DNA of 64,000 nt from Crocodylus rhombifer. Taxonomy: Eukaryota > Chordata > Crocodylia > Crocodylidae. Location of the stretch: contig JAVSML010001075.1 of the NCBI GenBank assembly GCA_038503035.1, forward strand, positions 1 to 64,000, read 5' to 3'. The translations under genes and the position numbers were made by a program. The notes under the pieces are model-generated. The model saw only the letters and a list, made by a program, of their open reading frames with translations, had not been told where the DNA came from and made no database searches. Below are positions 36,721 through 49,437 of the stretch, in pieces. The first letter of the stretch is position 1. Each line of letters starts with the position of its first letter.

Positions 36721-39700
36721 CTGCAGCAAAACAGCAAGTCAAAAAAGGGCATGTGAACTTTGCAGAGGAAAGTATCTATGCACAGAATGCACCCAGTTAC
36801 TACCAGAATATTTACATTTTGTTCTGTCCATGGGGATTAGAGGAGAGTGAAGGAGAAAAGCAGCAACTATAACAAACCACCCAGGTTATAACTTATAATA
36901 TATTTACAGAGAGACAAATATTCCTTCCAGGAACATGAGTGCAGAGAAAACTCTCTAGGGTTAGACAATAACCCGAATGGTTAACTAGAGATACAGCATA
37001 TGAAAGAATCAGTTCTCACTTCGTGGATATAAGTTTTCCTTGCTTCTAATTTTTCACTACAAAAACAGCAATACATCAACCTAGGACCATTTTTTCAATC
37101 CTGCTGCAATGACTCATGCCCTTTTACAGTGGCGTAATAGCGGGGCCCTTAAGAACTCCACAGTTACTTCCCATGCTTCCCAGGAGGGTGGGCACAGAGC
37201 CAGCCTCGTAAAGTACTTTGTGGCTACTGCGCAAGGGTACAAATGGACAGCAAGGAACCAGGATTCAGGCCCAGGGTGGAGAAAGACAGTAGGTTCTTGG
37301 GAGACATAGGGAGTATACACAAGCTATGATAGAGCTGTCTGGTTTGTACAATCAAATACTAATCTTTTGCTGAAAGAGCTTGGTGGTCTACAATGAAGCA
37401 TTTGCCACTTTACCTTAAGGCAGACAAAACAGAAAAGGGGCTAGTGCTGAGAGACTGTAGCCCTTAACATGACTACTATTGTAAGGGCAAGACTCACTGC
37501 CCTCAGAGGCCAGGTGGATACACTGCACCTTGTTCTATCAGAAGGATGGCTGTACCACATGGGAAAAGGGTATACTGCCCCTGAGCAGGGCACATGTTTC
37601 TGCACCTAGGTGTCTCTAGGAACCCTGGTTGTAGAGGCTGTAATGGGTATGCACCAAGTCAGAACATCCTCAGTCAGCTTGTCCACACTCCTCTTATCAA
37701 ACTTTAGAGTTGCACTGACTGCCTCTACGTCCATTGGAGAAGGCAATACTGCTAACCCAGTATACAGCTGCAACCTCCCACTGGTCTATACCAGCAGAAG
37801 TCTAAAGCAGAAGCAATCATTTTAATTTCTATTGACACAGTGGTCTTTGCAGTCAGTCGGATGTCATTATTTTGGACAGATCCTCAGTGGAACTTGTTCC
37901 TCCTTTCACCCTCAAGGAAAAATTTCTTCTGAGCCTTTTATTAAAAATCAAGAATAGTGTCTCTGTGTCCTTTTCATCCTCTCATACTCTGTGGAGAGAA
38001 GGAGGAAAGAGATCAGTTTTACCTCTGTAACTGATTGTAGCGTAAACCCTAAAAGACCTTTACAATTTACAGAAGTAAAAACCTTCTCTCTAATTAAAAG
38101 CTATTAGAGACACTTAAACTGATAAATGGAACTGAGTGGCTGCTTTCCTTTTAGGGTGCAAGGGAGAGGATTATTTTGCAGTGCCAACAAATTGACCATA
38201 ACATTTTGCAAGCACATTAACATCCACCCACCAGGACTTTACTGTTCATTACACTTCTCTCAACAGCTTCTCTAGGGCCCTACACTCACCTCACTGCCAG
38301 TGTGTTAATCTGCACTGCAAAATTATACAGTAACTCTATATATAGTTTCCCAGTTGCATTCAGCTCAACAAAGCAAAGCAGGAGAGAAGCAGAGCCACTT
38401 CAGAGAAACCTGAATTCTTATAAACAATTGCAAGCTAATCCCAGGCGAGGAGCAGTCTACCTCAATTTACAGCATAAGTATTGGGCAATTAATAACCTGA
38501 TTAAGCTCCTATTTACTGCATACTTTGGGCTTTTAAGCATGGAGATAAACAATTACCTCAATCATTTTACCTTTTCTTTACTTCTCCTGCCCTCCCCTGT
38601 GATGTAACGGGATATTATAAATATCAGAAGACATGAACGACTGGTGCCTCCCAAGACTTGGGGGGGGCACCATTTGTAGGTGGCAGTGTCGGCAGCAAGC
38701 AGGAACACCCCACAGACACCAGTGCTGGCAGAGAGGGGGGCCAGTGGTGAGTGGCGACTGCTCACAGAAGCCAGAGGCGGCCAATCTCGGGGGGGCATGT
38801 GCCCCCCGTGCTCCTTTTACGAGTCGCCTATGTAGAAAATAAAAAGAATCTGTTTTGGATTAACAAAATTGTAACGGTGCAAAGGACCTTAAATCTGCTC
38901 TCAGCAAGCTTCATATAAACCATATTCAAAGGACAGTTCTGCTCTGAAGCAGATCTGTGTATAAGCAGCCCCTAATACAGCAAATCCATTCTCCATACAT
39001 ATTCAGTGACCTCTGCTGACTTTCGTAGCAAAAGTAGAATTTTGCGGATTTTCCTGCAGTCAAAACAGCTAGCAGACAGTGAGCTCACACCTCATCAACT
39101 TCATGAAGCAGAACAGTCTGTGTGACTCAGTCCTCTTCCAGCAATGCAGGCAGTTACTGGATGGAAACCAACTTGAACAGGTGCAGCTGAGCACAGAGTT
39201 TCTCTCGCTGGTAATGCAAGAGCCTGAAAGACTTTCACCTTCCAGACAGAATCAGCAGGGTAGGCAAACACAAAACAAGGACAGAGTTTTAGTTATGAAT
39301 TGCACAAGCCTGATGAGACCCAACAGACCCACCTGAAACCCATCTTCATTCTTAAAAGCACTGAGGATGAAGGTATGCCAGAATAGCACCTTAAAAACTA
39401 ACTGGTTCAGAGAGGAATGAGCTTCTGTAGGTGATAAGCTCTGTCAGATGCTACAAATGGACAGTCAGCCTTATCTCTAGACTGCAACCCTCCCATTTTG
39501 CTAGCAGACTGCATCATTGGACTGGCAATAAAATGCAGATCAGATCCCAGGCTATGCCTAGATCCACACTCATGGGGCATACAACAACCTGGTAGGAGCT
39601 GCGTTCTCCTCCACACTGGGTCTAATGAAACATGCAACCCAACCAAGGTGGTTCCTTATACGTCATACTACCCTGAAGGCAACAGCAGCCCATAACCAAA

Positions 39701-41455
39701 CAATCAAAAAACACCATTATGTATTGTTGAATATTCTCTTAGAAAATTATCCCCTTCGGCTCAAAGCAGCTGTCAAACCTCTGTAAGAAGCTAGAGTTTT
39801 ACAACACAATTCGCCACAGACTTACATAAAAGCCTTTTAAAAGTTTATAAAGGGTTACTACTTAGTTTCCAAGTTTAAATACTACAGTTTATAAACACAA
39901 GGAGCATCCCTCAGGGTTAAGCATCTTTAGGAAACACCTCTCCTACGGAAAATTCCAGTGCCAGCTCTCCCAGCATCTCTCAGAGAATCACTGTGGCAGT
40001 AACTCCCCCCACTGGTCAGTCTCATTCCTTCCACGTTTCTTCACTCCGTGTTCACAAAATGCAGACACTCTAATCCTATCAAAGCCATACAAGAGTTAAC
40101 ACAATATCAAATCTACTAAAACACATTATTATCATGCAGTTCAGACTAACTGCAACTTTAATCATTTTACACAAACTTGATCACCCACATTCATTTGCAA
40201 AATCACTGTCTCCTTGCTGTGCTGCTGCACATGCATTGTTCATGGGGCAAGTATATCATACAGTTTATTCCAATGCTCTGTTGTCATTTTACTCCTAGAT
40301 GTGTCACAGAAATTAGTGAAGAAAAAAACCAAACAAACAACAAAAACAAATTACCACTAGCAGGTCATCCTCCCTACATCTCTGACCATGCTGGGCACTT
40401 CCCTATGGTATATTCTGTTTTGCTTTTTTCAAGTGATTCAGGCAGTAAGTCTGCTATCCCCTCCCTTGGGAGGTCATTCCACAGACTAATTAGCCTTGCC
40501 CTGCTTTTTTGACTTTCCACCTACATCTTCCTTGTCTTCATTTCATCCCATTACTTACCTGCCCTGGGACTGTCCAACACACAATTCCTTGCCCTCCCAA
40601 GCATTTAACCCTTCAAGTGTTGCCTCACCATCACTTTAATGACTAAACTACACACATTTAGCTCTTTAAATTTAGTCATAAAGAGTGCTTAAAGATATGC
40701 TCGGAGGTGGTGGGGGGAGCATGTTTTAATTAGAGCATTTCCTGGAGAGCTACTCTAATTAAAACGCTTCACCGTCACATGTATTAAGCACCCTGAATTT
40801 CAAAATGGCCATGGGGACACTGACTAAAGCTCATTCAACAAGTTTTAGTTGAATTAGAATGCTCCAGCAGACTCTATTAATTGCGTCAGAGCATGTCTAT
40901 AGGTACCCAAACTCTCTTTAGGGTCAAATTGCTTTACTAAGAGCTAAAAATCACACTGGGGTGATGTATCAGGGGCCAAGGGTACTTCAGGGGCCAAGCC
41001 TCTTAAGCTTCCTACTGCACAGGCTGAGTGTCCACCCTTCCTAGAGTATTCAGTAAAATTTGGGGAACCTCATTTGCTCACCAGGACAAACCTCATTTGC
41101 TCACCAGGACAAAGTCGTGGAAAGGGAGAGGCACAGCCTATACCCTTGCTTCTTTACCATCCCATCTGGTGGGTTAGGTAAACCCACCTAACCCTACACC
41201 AGACACGTAACAATCAGGAGTGATAAGGCTGCATTAGAACCCAGTCTGAGAATATCCTCATTCATTTTTCCCCCCTCTATAAAAGGAGGTGGGAGGGGGG
41301 GTGACAAGTATGATGCAATCCAGAACCCTTTTGGTTTATCCATTGTTTAGTAGTAATGAAGATGTGCCACCTGCTGGACTTCTATCCAAACTGAATACAG
41401 TATATTACAGAATTGATTAACATCAACATTTCTATCTTGTCTTTTTGTTTTATTT

Positions 41456-42891
41456 CAGGGGTGTCAAACTCATCTGGCCCTGTAGATAAGTGATGCAAGG
41501 ATGGTCCTTGAGACAGATGAATGGCATGTGGCTGGCCCCGCAGGCCAGACTGGGCCCATGAACCTGCTCCCACCCCACATACCAGAACCAGTGCACATGG
41601 TGTTTTCTCCAGCTAGCCTGGAACTGCATAGTACATGGTATCTGTGGAGGGGTGGTCCAAGTCACATGCTGCATGTGGCGCCCACTCCAACTAGTCTAGG
41701 ATCCCCACTCCCTGTCCTGGAGCAGCCATGGTGGGCACCTGCTATCTGTAGTGCAGGTCCTGGAGCAGCCAGGGTGGGCACCACATATCACACACATCAC
41801 AGACTGGCTGGGGTAGGTGCAGCGTGCAATGGGTTGCGCCTCAGTAACCGGCGTACCCTTGACCTGCAAGCCTGGATCGGCACGACCGGCTTGGCACGGA
41901 AGGGATGGATGACCATACAGGTGGGGACTAGCGGCGAGTAGGAGTCAGGAGGCTTGGAGCGTATTGGTTATATGAAAAGTTTATTCTATTTACGCTACCA
42001 ATGGTTGCAGTGTAGGCAGGAGAGCTGACTTGTTCAGTTACAGTGCATAAAACAGAACAGTCTAAAGGAGCCTGTTGGTTCATGGGGTTCCCAAGCCGAG
42101 CCCTTGCTTTCTAACCCAAAGGCTAGGTGCGGCTGCCCGACTTGGTAGTCCAAGAACTGGTCAACAGTTCATACACAGGGAAAAATCTATAATGCACTTT
42201 CGATCAGTAAACTTCCGAGAGCTCTCTGACAAGAAGGATGAATGAACCGGTACGAATACGCCGAAATGAAGGTCAATGGTGGGGAGATGTCTGCAAGTGG
42301 CCAATCCGCTGACTGTGTCTCCTTGGTGTGCACGGAGTTCTCTGCCTTTTGGCGGGAGTCTGTTCTTAGTTATAGTCAGCAGTGACCAATCGCTACATGC
42401 CAGTTGTGAATATTTACTAACCGCCAATTACGTTCCTACACTAGTGACCTAAATACATCATTCATCTGACCTAGATACATTATTCATTTGACCTACTTTA
42501 CTGCCCTCAGAGGGTTCAAAAGGTTAAACATGCGATGTGCACCTGCAATCTTTATCATTACAGTCAACAAGCCTCTAAAACATGGAGAACAGAACTTTTA
42601 ACAAACTCCAACTGCAATACATCTTTCTGCAAAGAAATAAAGGCCACTAGTGCTAAGGGGTTTTTATGGCCGACGTCCTTACTAAGTTATTATAGTCTTT
42701 TGCTTTGCTGGCATCGGCACTTCAACTGACAGGCTGAATTCAGACATGACACAATGTACGTTCTGGGTCCTGCATACAAGGCCAGTCCAGTGTATACCAC
42801 ATGTGGTGTGTGAGTCAACTCTGTACCAAATCACAGCATCAGGGTTTGGATGATGGGGCTCCATGGGCTGGTCTGTATTTTTGACACCCTG
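41456..42891. mobile_element. hAT-like element, split by an insert
   Basis: The left end CAGGGGTGTCAAACTCATCT and the right end, read inverted, CAGGGTGTCAAAAATACAGA are a matching hAT-type terminal inverted repeat. The flanking 8-mers (TTTTATTT and GATTTATA) do not match well, so the target duplication is decayed or the ends are slightly off. The interior is interrupted at about 41825-42731 by a CpG-rich LTR-like sequence. No transposase coding region is seen. Confidence 0.65.
41825..42731 (-). repeat. CpG-rich LTR-like insert inside the hAT element
   Basis: Read on the minus strand this 907-bp segment begins TGTCAGTTGAAGTGCC and ends CAACCCATTGCA, so it has TG...CA ends. A polyadenylation signal (complement of TTTATT at about 41980) lies near its 3' end. 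It retains more CpG dinucleotides than its surroundings, which suggests a relatively recent insertion or a functional regulatory region. A target-site duplication is not evident, so this classification is tentative. Confidence 0.4.
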
Positions 42892-43689
42892 GATTTATAA
42901 TATTTCAATATGTACTCAGCCCCAACAAGTAGCTTCTCATACCCGTTTTCCTCTTATGGGCCCCTGAAGGGGGATACATTACAGGACAGTATCCACTGTT
43001 GGACATCTCCTTATATTTGAATTCACCTATAATTTTTGACTTAGCAACAATCTACAAAAGAAAAATGTAGAAATCTGCTCCCTTTTTGTTTCTCTAGGAT
43101 GTAAAGAGAGTGTTTTTGGTTGGCTGACTTTTTACAAGACAGAGAAGCATTTTCTTATTTATTTAAATGGTTGAAAACTGAAATTCTGTCCAGTCTAGAA
43201 GAGTTTACAATGGCTGGAGAATTAGTTAAATTATGACATTGTAAGAGGAAAGCAGCTAAGTAGCTGAGGACAGATGGAATTACATGCATTTTGTTAATAC
43301 CTATTATACATCAATGACTGACTTACATTTTGGAGAAAAGGCCTCAACGGGACATGAGAAAAATAAAGTATATGCCTAAATGTTTTCAGGATAGTGTCTC
43401 AAAGTTGCTTTTGTACACACATTTATTCAAAGACTCTTAAAAATGAAAAAGTACTAGCATTTAATTCACATCATACTTCTGTATTCTTTAAAAATGTCCA
43501 CAAAACCATAAATTTTAAAGCCAGGAAAGGAAGCATTATGATCATCTAGGGGTCCAATCTTTTTGGCAGGCTTCCCGCAAATTATTTCCATGCCTTTCCT
43601 AAGTGCCACACCAAGCCCCTTCCCCTGCCTGATGTGCTGCTCCCAGCCCTGTGTTCCCCATCTGATCTGCTGCTCTGCTTTTCGCCCCT

Positions 43690-44440
43690 TGTGGCAGGAC
43701 AGGAGGGGTTGCTACTATGCTGAGCCATCCGCCTCACTGTGCCCAGCCAAAAACCACACTTTGGGTGCTTCCCCAGGGGTGCCTACTTCCTGGGGCACAC
43801 TCACAAGCCTGTGGTAACGCTGCTGCCACCCCGGCCTTGGTCTCCATTAAGGCTCTGTGCCACCTGGGGTATGCAGACCCTGCTGACCTGGGGGGGGGTG
43901 CTTTGCCTACAAGTAATATTTCTGGGTGCTTCTTATAGCTTGAAGCCTCCCAGTCTAATCTTAGGTGTGTCTGAGATAGTTAATAAACAGCCAAGCTCTT
44001 CTGGGAGCAAAAAAGCATCTCACACATACATCCTAATTTCTGGTTAGATTCCAAGTTTTTACTTACGTATCAGCTTAGCTACCTGAGGTACAATGCTTGT
44101 CCATGTTTCAAGATGCCTGCTTGAAGAGGGAGTACCCCCAAGACAAGGTGACCTGACCTTTAGATAACTTTTCTGAACTCATCACCTGGTTCCAATCAGA
44201 AACAAGCTTTATTTGATACAGACCAATCCTTTTAAAAGTCATCAGCATCTCCAGGTGGAGGGCCCAGGGCCCTACAGGCATCCTGGTGGGAACCCAGGAC
44301 AAAGGACCTGGACACAGGAAGGTGGGATGGGAGGAGGTCTTCTCCAGCCCAGTTGCCCAGGTGACTATAATGACCTAACAACACACAGTTAGAAAGCAGG
44401 AGGGGGTGAGCAGACTGTCCCACTGAGGGCAGGGAGAGAT
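43690..44440 (+). repeat. LTR-like copy related to 19181-20236
   Basis: It begins TGTGGCAGGACAGGAGGGGT and shares with the solo LTR at 19181 the order of short blocks AGGGGTTGCT, TGAGCCA.C.GCCTCACTG, GGGGTGCCT and CACA..AAGCCTG. Here the TG terminus is intact, whereas the 19181 copy has TA. The right end is uncertain, and no target duplication is found, so the copy may be truncated. Confidence 0.5.
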
Positions 44441-44639
44441 ACCGTCAAACCCTTACTCTGTGATCACCGCCTGATCTCTTCCTCTGCTTTCTGCCCTATT
44501 GGCTGCCATGCTGCTTTGTGTCCTCCCTGATCTGCTGCATGCCACACACAGGGGCTGTCCATGCCACTTGTGGCCATGTGATTTCTCCTCTAGAAAAAAC
44601 ACATTTTCACCCAACAATTCCTGAATCAGACCTAAAACG

Positions 44640-44920
44640 TTTGACTGAACTACAACATATATTTAGAATAGCCAGTCTAGGCTGAAAGGGGCCATTTCCC
44701 CATCAAGTGACTGAGAATCCACCACCTCCCTAGCTAAGCCATTCCAGCACTTTGTCAAGTCATAGAAAAAAGGGCTGGAAGGGACCTCAGGAGGTCATCT
44801 AATCCAACCCTATGCTCAAACCTAAACCTGTCTAAACTCTCTCAGCCAAGCATGTCTACCATGCACTTAAAACTTCTACTGATGGATATTCCACAGCCTC
44901 TCTAGATAATCTCACTGTTA
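44640..44920 (-). repeat. CR1 tail fragment
   Basis: The segment contains AGTCATAGAAAAAAGGGCTG, GGAAGGGACCTCAGGAGGTC and TCTAATCCAACCC, the diverged minus-strand pattern of CR1 3' ends. It is preceded at 44660-44760 by another fragment with the same pattern. Confidence 0.7.
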
Positions 44921-45340
44921 AAACTTGCTGTTTGGTTTGGGTCTGCATTTGCCAAGATACAGACATTGTGTCTTGTTATTCCTTTGTCTGCTGGACTAAA
45001 GAACAATCTGTCTGTTATCAGAAATCTTCCACTATAATAGGGACCCAACCTTTGTAACTGAGAATGGTGCCAAGCATCAGTCTGAAAGTCCAGAGCTCCA
45101 GTGGGACACAACTAGCAGCTAAACAGGTAACGACTGTAGCAGAACTGAGCACCTTACTGGTGTGGTTGTCGCAGGGGCACTCTGGTGCCCTGCTCCTATG
45201 AAGGCATACAGGTGCCGGTTGCTGGGGCAACCGCAGTTGGTCAGCTGACCAGGAGGGGGCAGGGCCTGGAATATAAACAGCCCAGGCTGAAGCCTAGCAG
45301 GCAGTTCCCCTCTGGCAGCCTAGGCAGTAGGAGCTCTGCT

Positions 45341-45374
45341 GCAGAGCAGAGCAGAGCAGAGCAGAGCAGAGCAG
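45341..45374. repeat. (GCAGA)n microsatellite
   Basis: About seven perfect tandem copies of GCAGA, located just downstream of the TATA-like box of the solo LTR. Perfect copies imply recent expansion and likely length polymorphism. Confidence 0.95.
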
Positions 45375-45714
45375 CCTGACCACCCGAGCGTCGGTATGAG
45401 GGTATGGGGTAGAGAGAACCCTGACAGGGAGGTACTGAAAGAGGGCCAGGGTTGCGTAGAATTTATGTTATAGCCAGGAGGCTTATTCTGGGTTACAGCC
45501 GGTTGGCTCATGGCTTTGGTTTGGTTGTTTGTGTAACACCAGAGGACCGGGAGAGGCTGTAGGGGTTGGAGGAGGCCTCAGGGGAGCTCCCCAGTAGCGT
45601 GGGGGTTCCTGGTGCCCTGGGAGGGCGCAGTAATTTGGTGCCAGGAAAGGCACAGCCATTTGTGCGCTGGAGAGTAGTGCTGCGTTTTGGGGTGTCCCGA
45701 CCCCAGCCCAGTGT

Positions 45715-46270
45715 GGGCAACGTCGGGAGGAGCTAGTGGGGTGTCCCAATCCCAGCCCAGAGGGGCAGCATCGGGAGTAAAGCCCAGTGGGCATAAGGCC
45801 CGTGAGGTGGGTCAAGGGGCCAGGTACGGCTATGGCCACCTGAGCCCCGACCGCAGGAAGCACGGGAGATGAGGCCCCAGTGCGGGCAACTGAACCGCGG
45901 GAAGCGCGAGAGACGAAGCCCCAGTGCGGGCAAGAGCACGTGAGCGCGGGGAGACAGGCCCCAGTGGGGGCACTGTCTCTGCGGGAGAGGCCCCAGAAAG
46001 GGGGCAGACCTATTGAGAGGCCCCAGAAAGGGGGTGAACCTTAGCGAGAAGCCCGGAGAAGGGCAAGCGCGTGAGTAGAAGCTAGAGGCCCCGGGAGAGG
46101 GCGCATACACAGAGAGGCCCCGGGAGAGGGCAAGCATATGACTAGAGAGCCCGGTGAGGGCAAGTACCAGACTAAGGAGCCCGGTGAGGGCGAGCGTATG
46201 ACTATCGCCCAGTGAGGGCAAGTATGAGAGGAAGGAGCCTGGTGAGGGCGGGCATATGGTCAGAGGCCTC
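45715..46270. repeat. G-rich minisatellite inside the solo LTR
   Basis: Imperfect units such as GAGAGGCCCCGGGAGAGGGC, GAGCCCGGTGAGGGCAAGTA and GAGGCCCCAGAAAGGGGG recur every 20-35 bases. The expansion probably explains why this LTR is longer than the others. The 273-codon frame on the opposite strand is a by-product of this repeat and is not annotated as a gene. Confidence 0.8.
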
Positions 46271-47327
46271 AGAGAGGCCCAGCGAGGAAAGAGCATAGAC
46301 GAGATAACGTCCGGAACAACTGAGAGGCTTGGGGCGTGGTATTGGGGGTGGAAGGAGCCACATGACGCCCATAGGGCTGGGGCACCAGAACCTATTTGTA
46401 GAGAGCAGGGACCTAAAGGGCAAGAGCACCGGTCCAAAGGGGCCAAGTAAAGGCAGTCTCCCATTAATATTAGAGAACCATCGAAGTCGTGGCGGGTGAG
46501 AACAAGGGTGCTAGATGGGCAACTTGGCACAGTAGGGGTGCCAGGAGAGATCACGGCCGCTCCTAGGGTCCCACGCTGTGACAGTGGTCAAAAGAAAATC
46601 CCTGCCACTGCTGAGAGAGGGGCAGGGCAGGTGACCAAAAGGGGAAGGAGTAAAGGACCACATACACCTGGCTCCTGGGATGGAACCTCAAACTGGTCCT
46701 TGTAAGCTCAGAAAAGGGACTCTGTAGATGCTGGAGAGAAGGAAGCTCTGCAGGAAATCTCACAGAAAAGCAAAGTGATTTCTATTTCATGTTTATTTAA
46801 GCTGCTGTTTAGGCCAAGAGGCATGGGAGTGGTTGAAAGGGAGCTGGGAGGCCACTGAAGATGCCCAGTGAATAGGCGTGGATTATGTTACTGACTTTGA
46901 GAGAGGGCTGCCAGGGCCCAAGACATTGACAGTGGTCTGCCACAGGCCCAGAAGCTTGGGATGCTGGGCAGAGTGAGGCACCTACACACACACTCTGTTT
47001 TTTGGAGACAGCTTTTTAAATGCATGCCAATTTACCACCAAGGTGTGGCAGGTAAGGACAGGGTAACATCCCAGAAAAGCAGAATGAGATAGGACTAGTG
47101 TGGCTACAAAAAGGGGGCAGGTCCTGTTATACCAGCCACGTAGGTACTCTGAATTGACTGATTTGCCTGTTAATTTTTTTTCCTGGAAAAACTAAATAAA
47201 TAGAACTTCTTTATACATCATATACATATTCAAATAAACTAACATAAAAGTGTTGAATGGATTGCTAAGTCCATCCATTCCAAGACACCATGAATTTAGC
47301 TAATTTCCTACACAGACACTTGGCTAG

Positions 47328-47420
47328 GATGACGTAGTTAGGGATGAATCTGCCTAGAGCAGGTGGCTGGACTAAACCTCATGAGTTCCTTTCCAGCCCT
47401 ACTTTCTTATGATCTTGTAA
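47328..47420 (+). repeat. CR1 tail fragment
   Basis: Plus-strand CR1 tail pattern: TAGAGCAGGTGGCTGGACTA, then CATGAGTTCCTTTCCAGCCC and TACTTTCTTATGATCTTGTA. It is very short and 5'-truncated. Confidence 0.75.
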
Positions 47421-47679
47421 GAACTGATCAGCCACCATCACTTCAAACAACTTCTAATTATTGTTCAACACATACTGTTGAATCTGTTATATTTTTAAGA
47501 GATGCTACAGACGGAGTGAGCTAACATTTTTGCTGAAATGTAGTCATTTGCAGCTAAAAACATTTATTGGATGGAATTTAAACTCATCAGCTCCAAGTCC
47601 ACCACCACTCATGCAAAATGGATTTTGCTTTCAGTGTACCTCATGCCCAATAGGATTGCCAGTATACAGTCCTTATCCA

Positions 47680-47938
47680 GGCAAGTCTATATGACTACAG
47701 TGAGCACACCTGCACAAGAGGCCTTAATGCGCAGTGGACTGTTCTATACCGCATTACTGCATCACAGCAAAAACCGTGCTAATGTGCAGTTGAAGTAGCC
47801 TAGTACGCATTAAGCATCACAAAAAAGTTCTCCTTTGTTACTGCACATTACAGCAGCTACTGTACCTTTATCTAGTACCTCATATTATATTTTATGTGCA
47901 GTAGCAAAGGTGCATTAATGAACATGCAGACGTGCCCA
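47680..47938. repeat. MITE-like element, second copy
   Basis: The left end GGCAAGTCTATATGACTACA pairs imperfectly with the inverted right end GGGCACGTCTGCATGTTC. The interior has repeated GTGCTAATG/GCATTAATG motifs, as in the copy at 14086-14297. It has no coding capacity. Confidence 0.5.
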
Positions 47939-49117
47939 GTATTGCCAATGCTGCACATTCATAAATTGTGAATCAAGCCCCCAAAATCATCAGATCCTTT
48001 AAAAATATTCTTGTCATTTTAAGCCAAAATGAAGGCAACCAGAGAGGCCACTAATTTATGCTCTACTACAATTCCTTCTGAAGTCACCAATTAGAAGAGC
48101 AAGGGGACATTGTGGACTGGCCATGTTTCCCCACCCCACTAGCATACCAGGTGGCTATGGGATAGAAAGAAAGCCAGCATAAGGCCACTGGCTCTGTGCT
48201 GTGTGAACCCTCTCCTATGACAGATTCAGTCAAGGCTGTTTCTGTCCTCTTTTCTTCCTTTACATCACACCTGAGCAGTGCAGTCAGAGTCTAACTTGGT
48301 GATTACAGGAGGGTCTGGTGTTTTCTGAGAGAATACTACCCCCATCCCCTGTGAAGGAGCTCAGGGCATACTACTGACAAGGCAACTAATTATTCCAGAT
48401 ATTCCAGAACAATCCTGAACTTCAAGGCTGTCTCTGAAAACTCCTGAAAATTAGACATTCCTCCCAGACTTGAAAAATTGGTCCGACTGGTGTCAGGAAG
48501 CATCCTGGTCAGTTAGTTAGCAAACTGTGAGATTGCCCCAAAATTCACTATCCTCAGTCATTTTCAAAGCTGAAATCAGCCCTCTGTGGCACTTCAAGGG
48601 CCATATCCCAGACTTTGCTTCTGAAAGTTACTCTCACTTTTAAGCAGTGAACATTTCAGAATAGGGGTAGAAAAGGCTGCAGTCTCTACTCTACTCCAAA
48701 TAAGTGCCACAGAAGGACTAGTTTACCAGATAGCTAACCAACCTAGCAACAACAAGCATACTTCAAAACAAAGTTCAAAATGCACACTAAAAGTTGAATT
48801 TTGGCATAATACAAAACTGCTCCACAGAGTTGATTAACACTATCTTTAGGACTTCTGACACAATCACCATGCTACTATGCACATGCAATGTTAAACAAAG
48901 GCAGCCACATAGATGGGGTGGGGGGAGAAGGAAACTAACATTTTCAACAATGTAAAAGGAACAAATTGGCAACAAAACAGTCTTCATCCATCATAGATAA
49001 CATCCTACCAAGCGAACAAGTCCAAGACAACAGAAACAGTACTAGTGTTTCCTTTCAAAAGGACCCATAATAAATGACCTACTCAAATAAACGAACAAGG
49101 TCAAAGTCTTAACTTAC

Positions 49118-49248
49118 CTAGGGAGTCTGTTTTATTTTCTACCGTTTCGTTCACCTTTCTTGCAACTCTGGCTACAGCTTCTCCCATTCTTTTCTGCATG
49201 CAGACGACTTGTCCCAAACGGGAAGCTCTTCCACAGGAGAAACTGTGA
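49118..49248 (-). CDS. LRRC20: LRRC20, exon with start codon
   Basis: The ATG lies at 49197-49199 on the minus strand and the exon encodes MQKRMGEAVARVARKVNETV before the donor at 49117 (CTCCCTAG followed by GTAAGTT). This closely matches the N-terminus of vertebrate LRRC20. The 82 coding bases end in phase 1 and join in frame to the exon at 36571-36720. Upstream, 49 bases of 5' untranslated sequence lead to an acceptor (TTATCTCTTCAG) whose AG complements 49249-49250, so at least one untranslated exon must lie further upstream. The Polinton begins only about 190 bp beyond this acceptor, so it sits in the 5' intron. Confidence 0.93.
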
Positions 49249-49437
49249 CTGAAGAGATAAGAACAGTAAGGTTCCAGAATTCTAACAGTTCACAAAAAGT
49301 CAATGCCAGGACAAGTGCTCCCAAAATTTGAGAAAGTAGTAAGATACTTACTTTAAAAGAATGAGGGCTCCCAACTGATAAAGCAGAAGCTATGTTAGTA
49401 GTATATAGGCTCTCCGCCCTTCAATGCAAAATGTGAC

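Larger units (their letters stand above)
45167..46583 (+). mobile_element. Solo LTR with GTGGT target duplication
   Basis: The 1,417-bp insert starts TGTCGCAGGGGCAC and ends CGCTGTGACA. The terminal inverted repeat TGTCGCAG against TGTCACAG matches at seven of eight positions. Identical GTGGT flanks it (45162-45166 and 46584-46588). Inside are the palindrome GGTCAGCTGACC (about 45239) and a TATA-type AATATAAAC (about 45269), a GCAGA microsatellite, and a G-rich minisatellite. A 5-bp duplication fits an LTR retroelement. It is inserted in the LRRC20 intron and shares its promoter-like block with the repeat ending at 21902. Confidence 0.85.
36721..49117 (-). other. LRRC20: LRRC20 intron filled with repeats
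   Basis: This interval joins the two recognised LRRC20 exons, with donor GTAAGTT (complement at 49111-49117) and acceptor TTTTGCTGCAG (complement from 36721). It contains the repeats listed separately. A GC-rich block at about 38630-38830 (GTGCCTCCCAAGACTTGGGG, then GTGCCCCCCGTGCTCC) looks like a small repeat that I cannot name. A CR1-like remnant lies around 40400-40560 (GGGAGGTCATTCCACAGAC), and an AT-rich MITE-like stretch around 40640-40911. Confidence 0.8.

Noticed and set aside
45733..46554. 273-codon minus-strand frame
   Set aside because: It is produced by the G-rich minisatellite inside a solo LTR. The peptide is a repeat of Pro, Gly, Leu and Ser with no domain.
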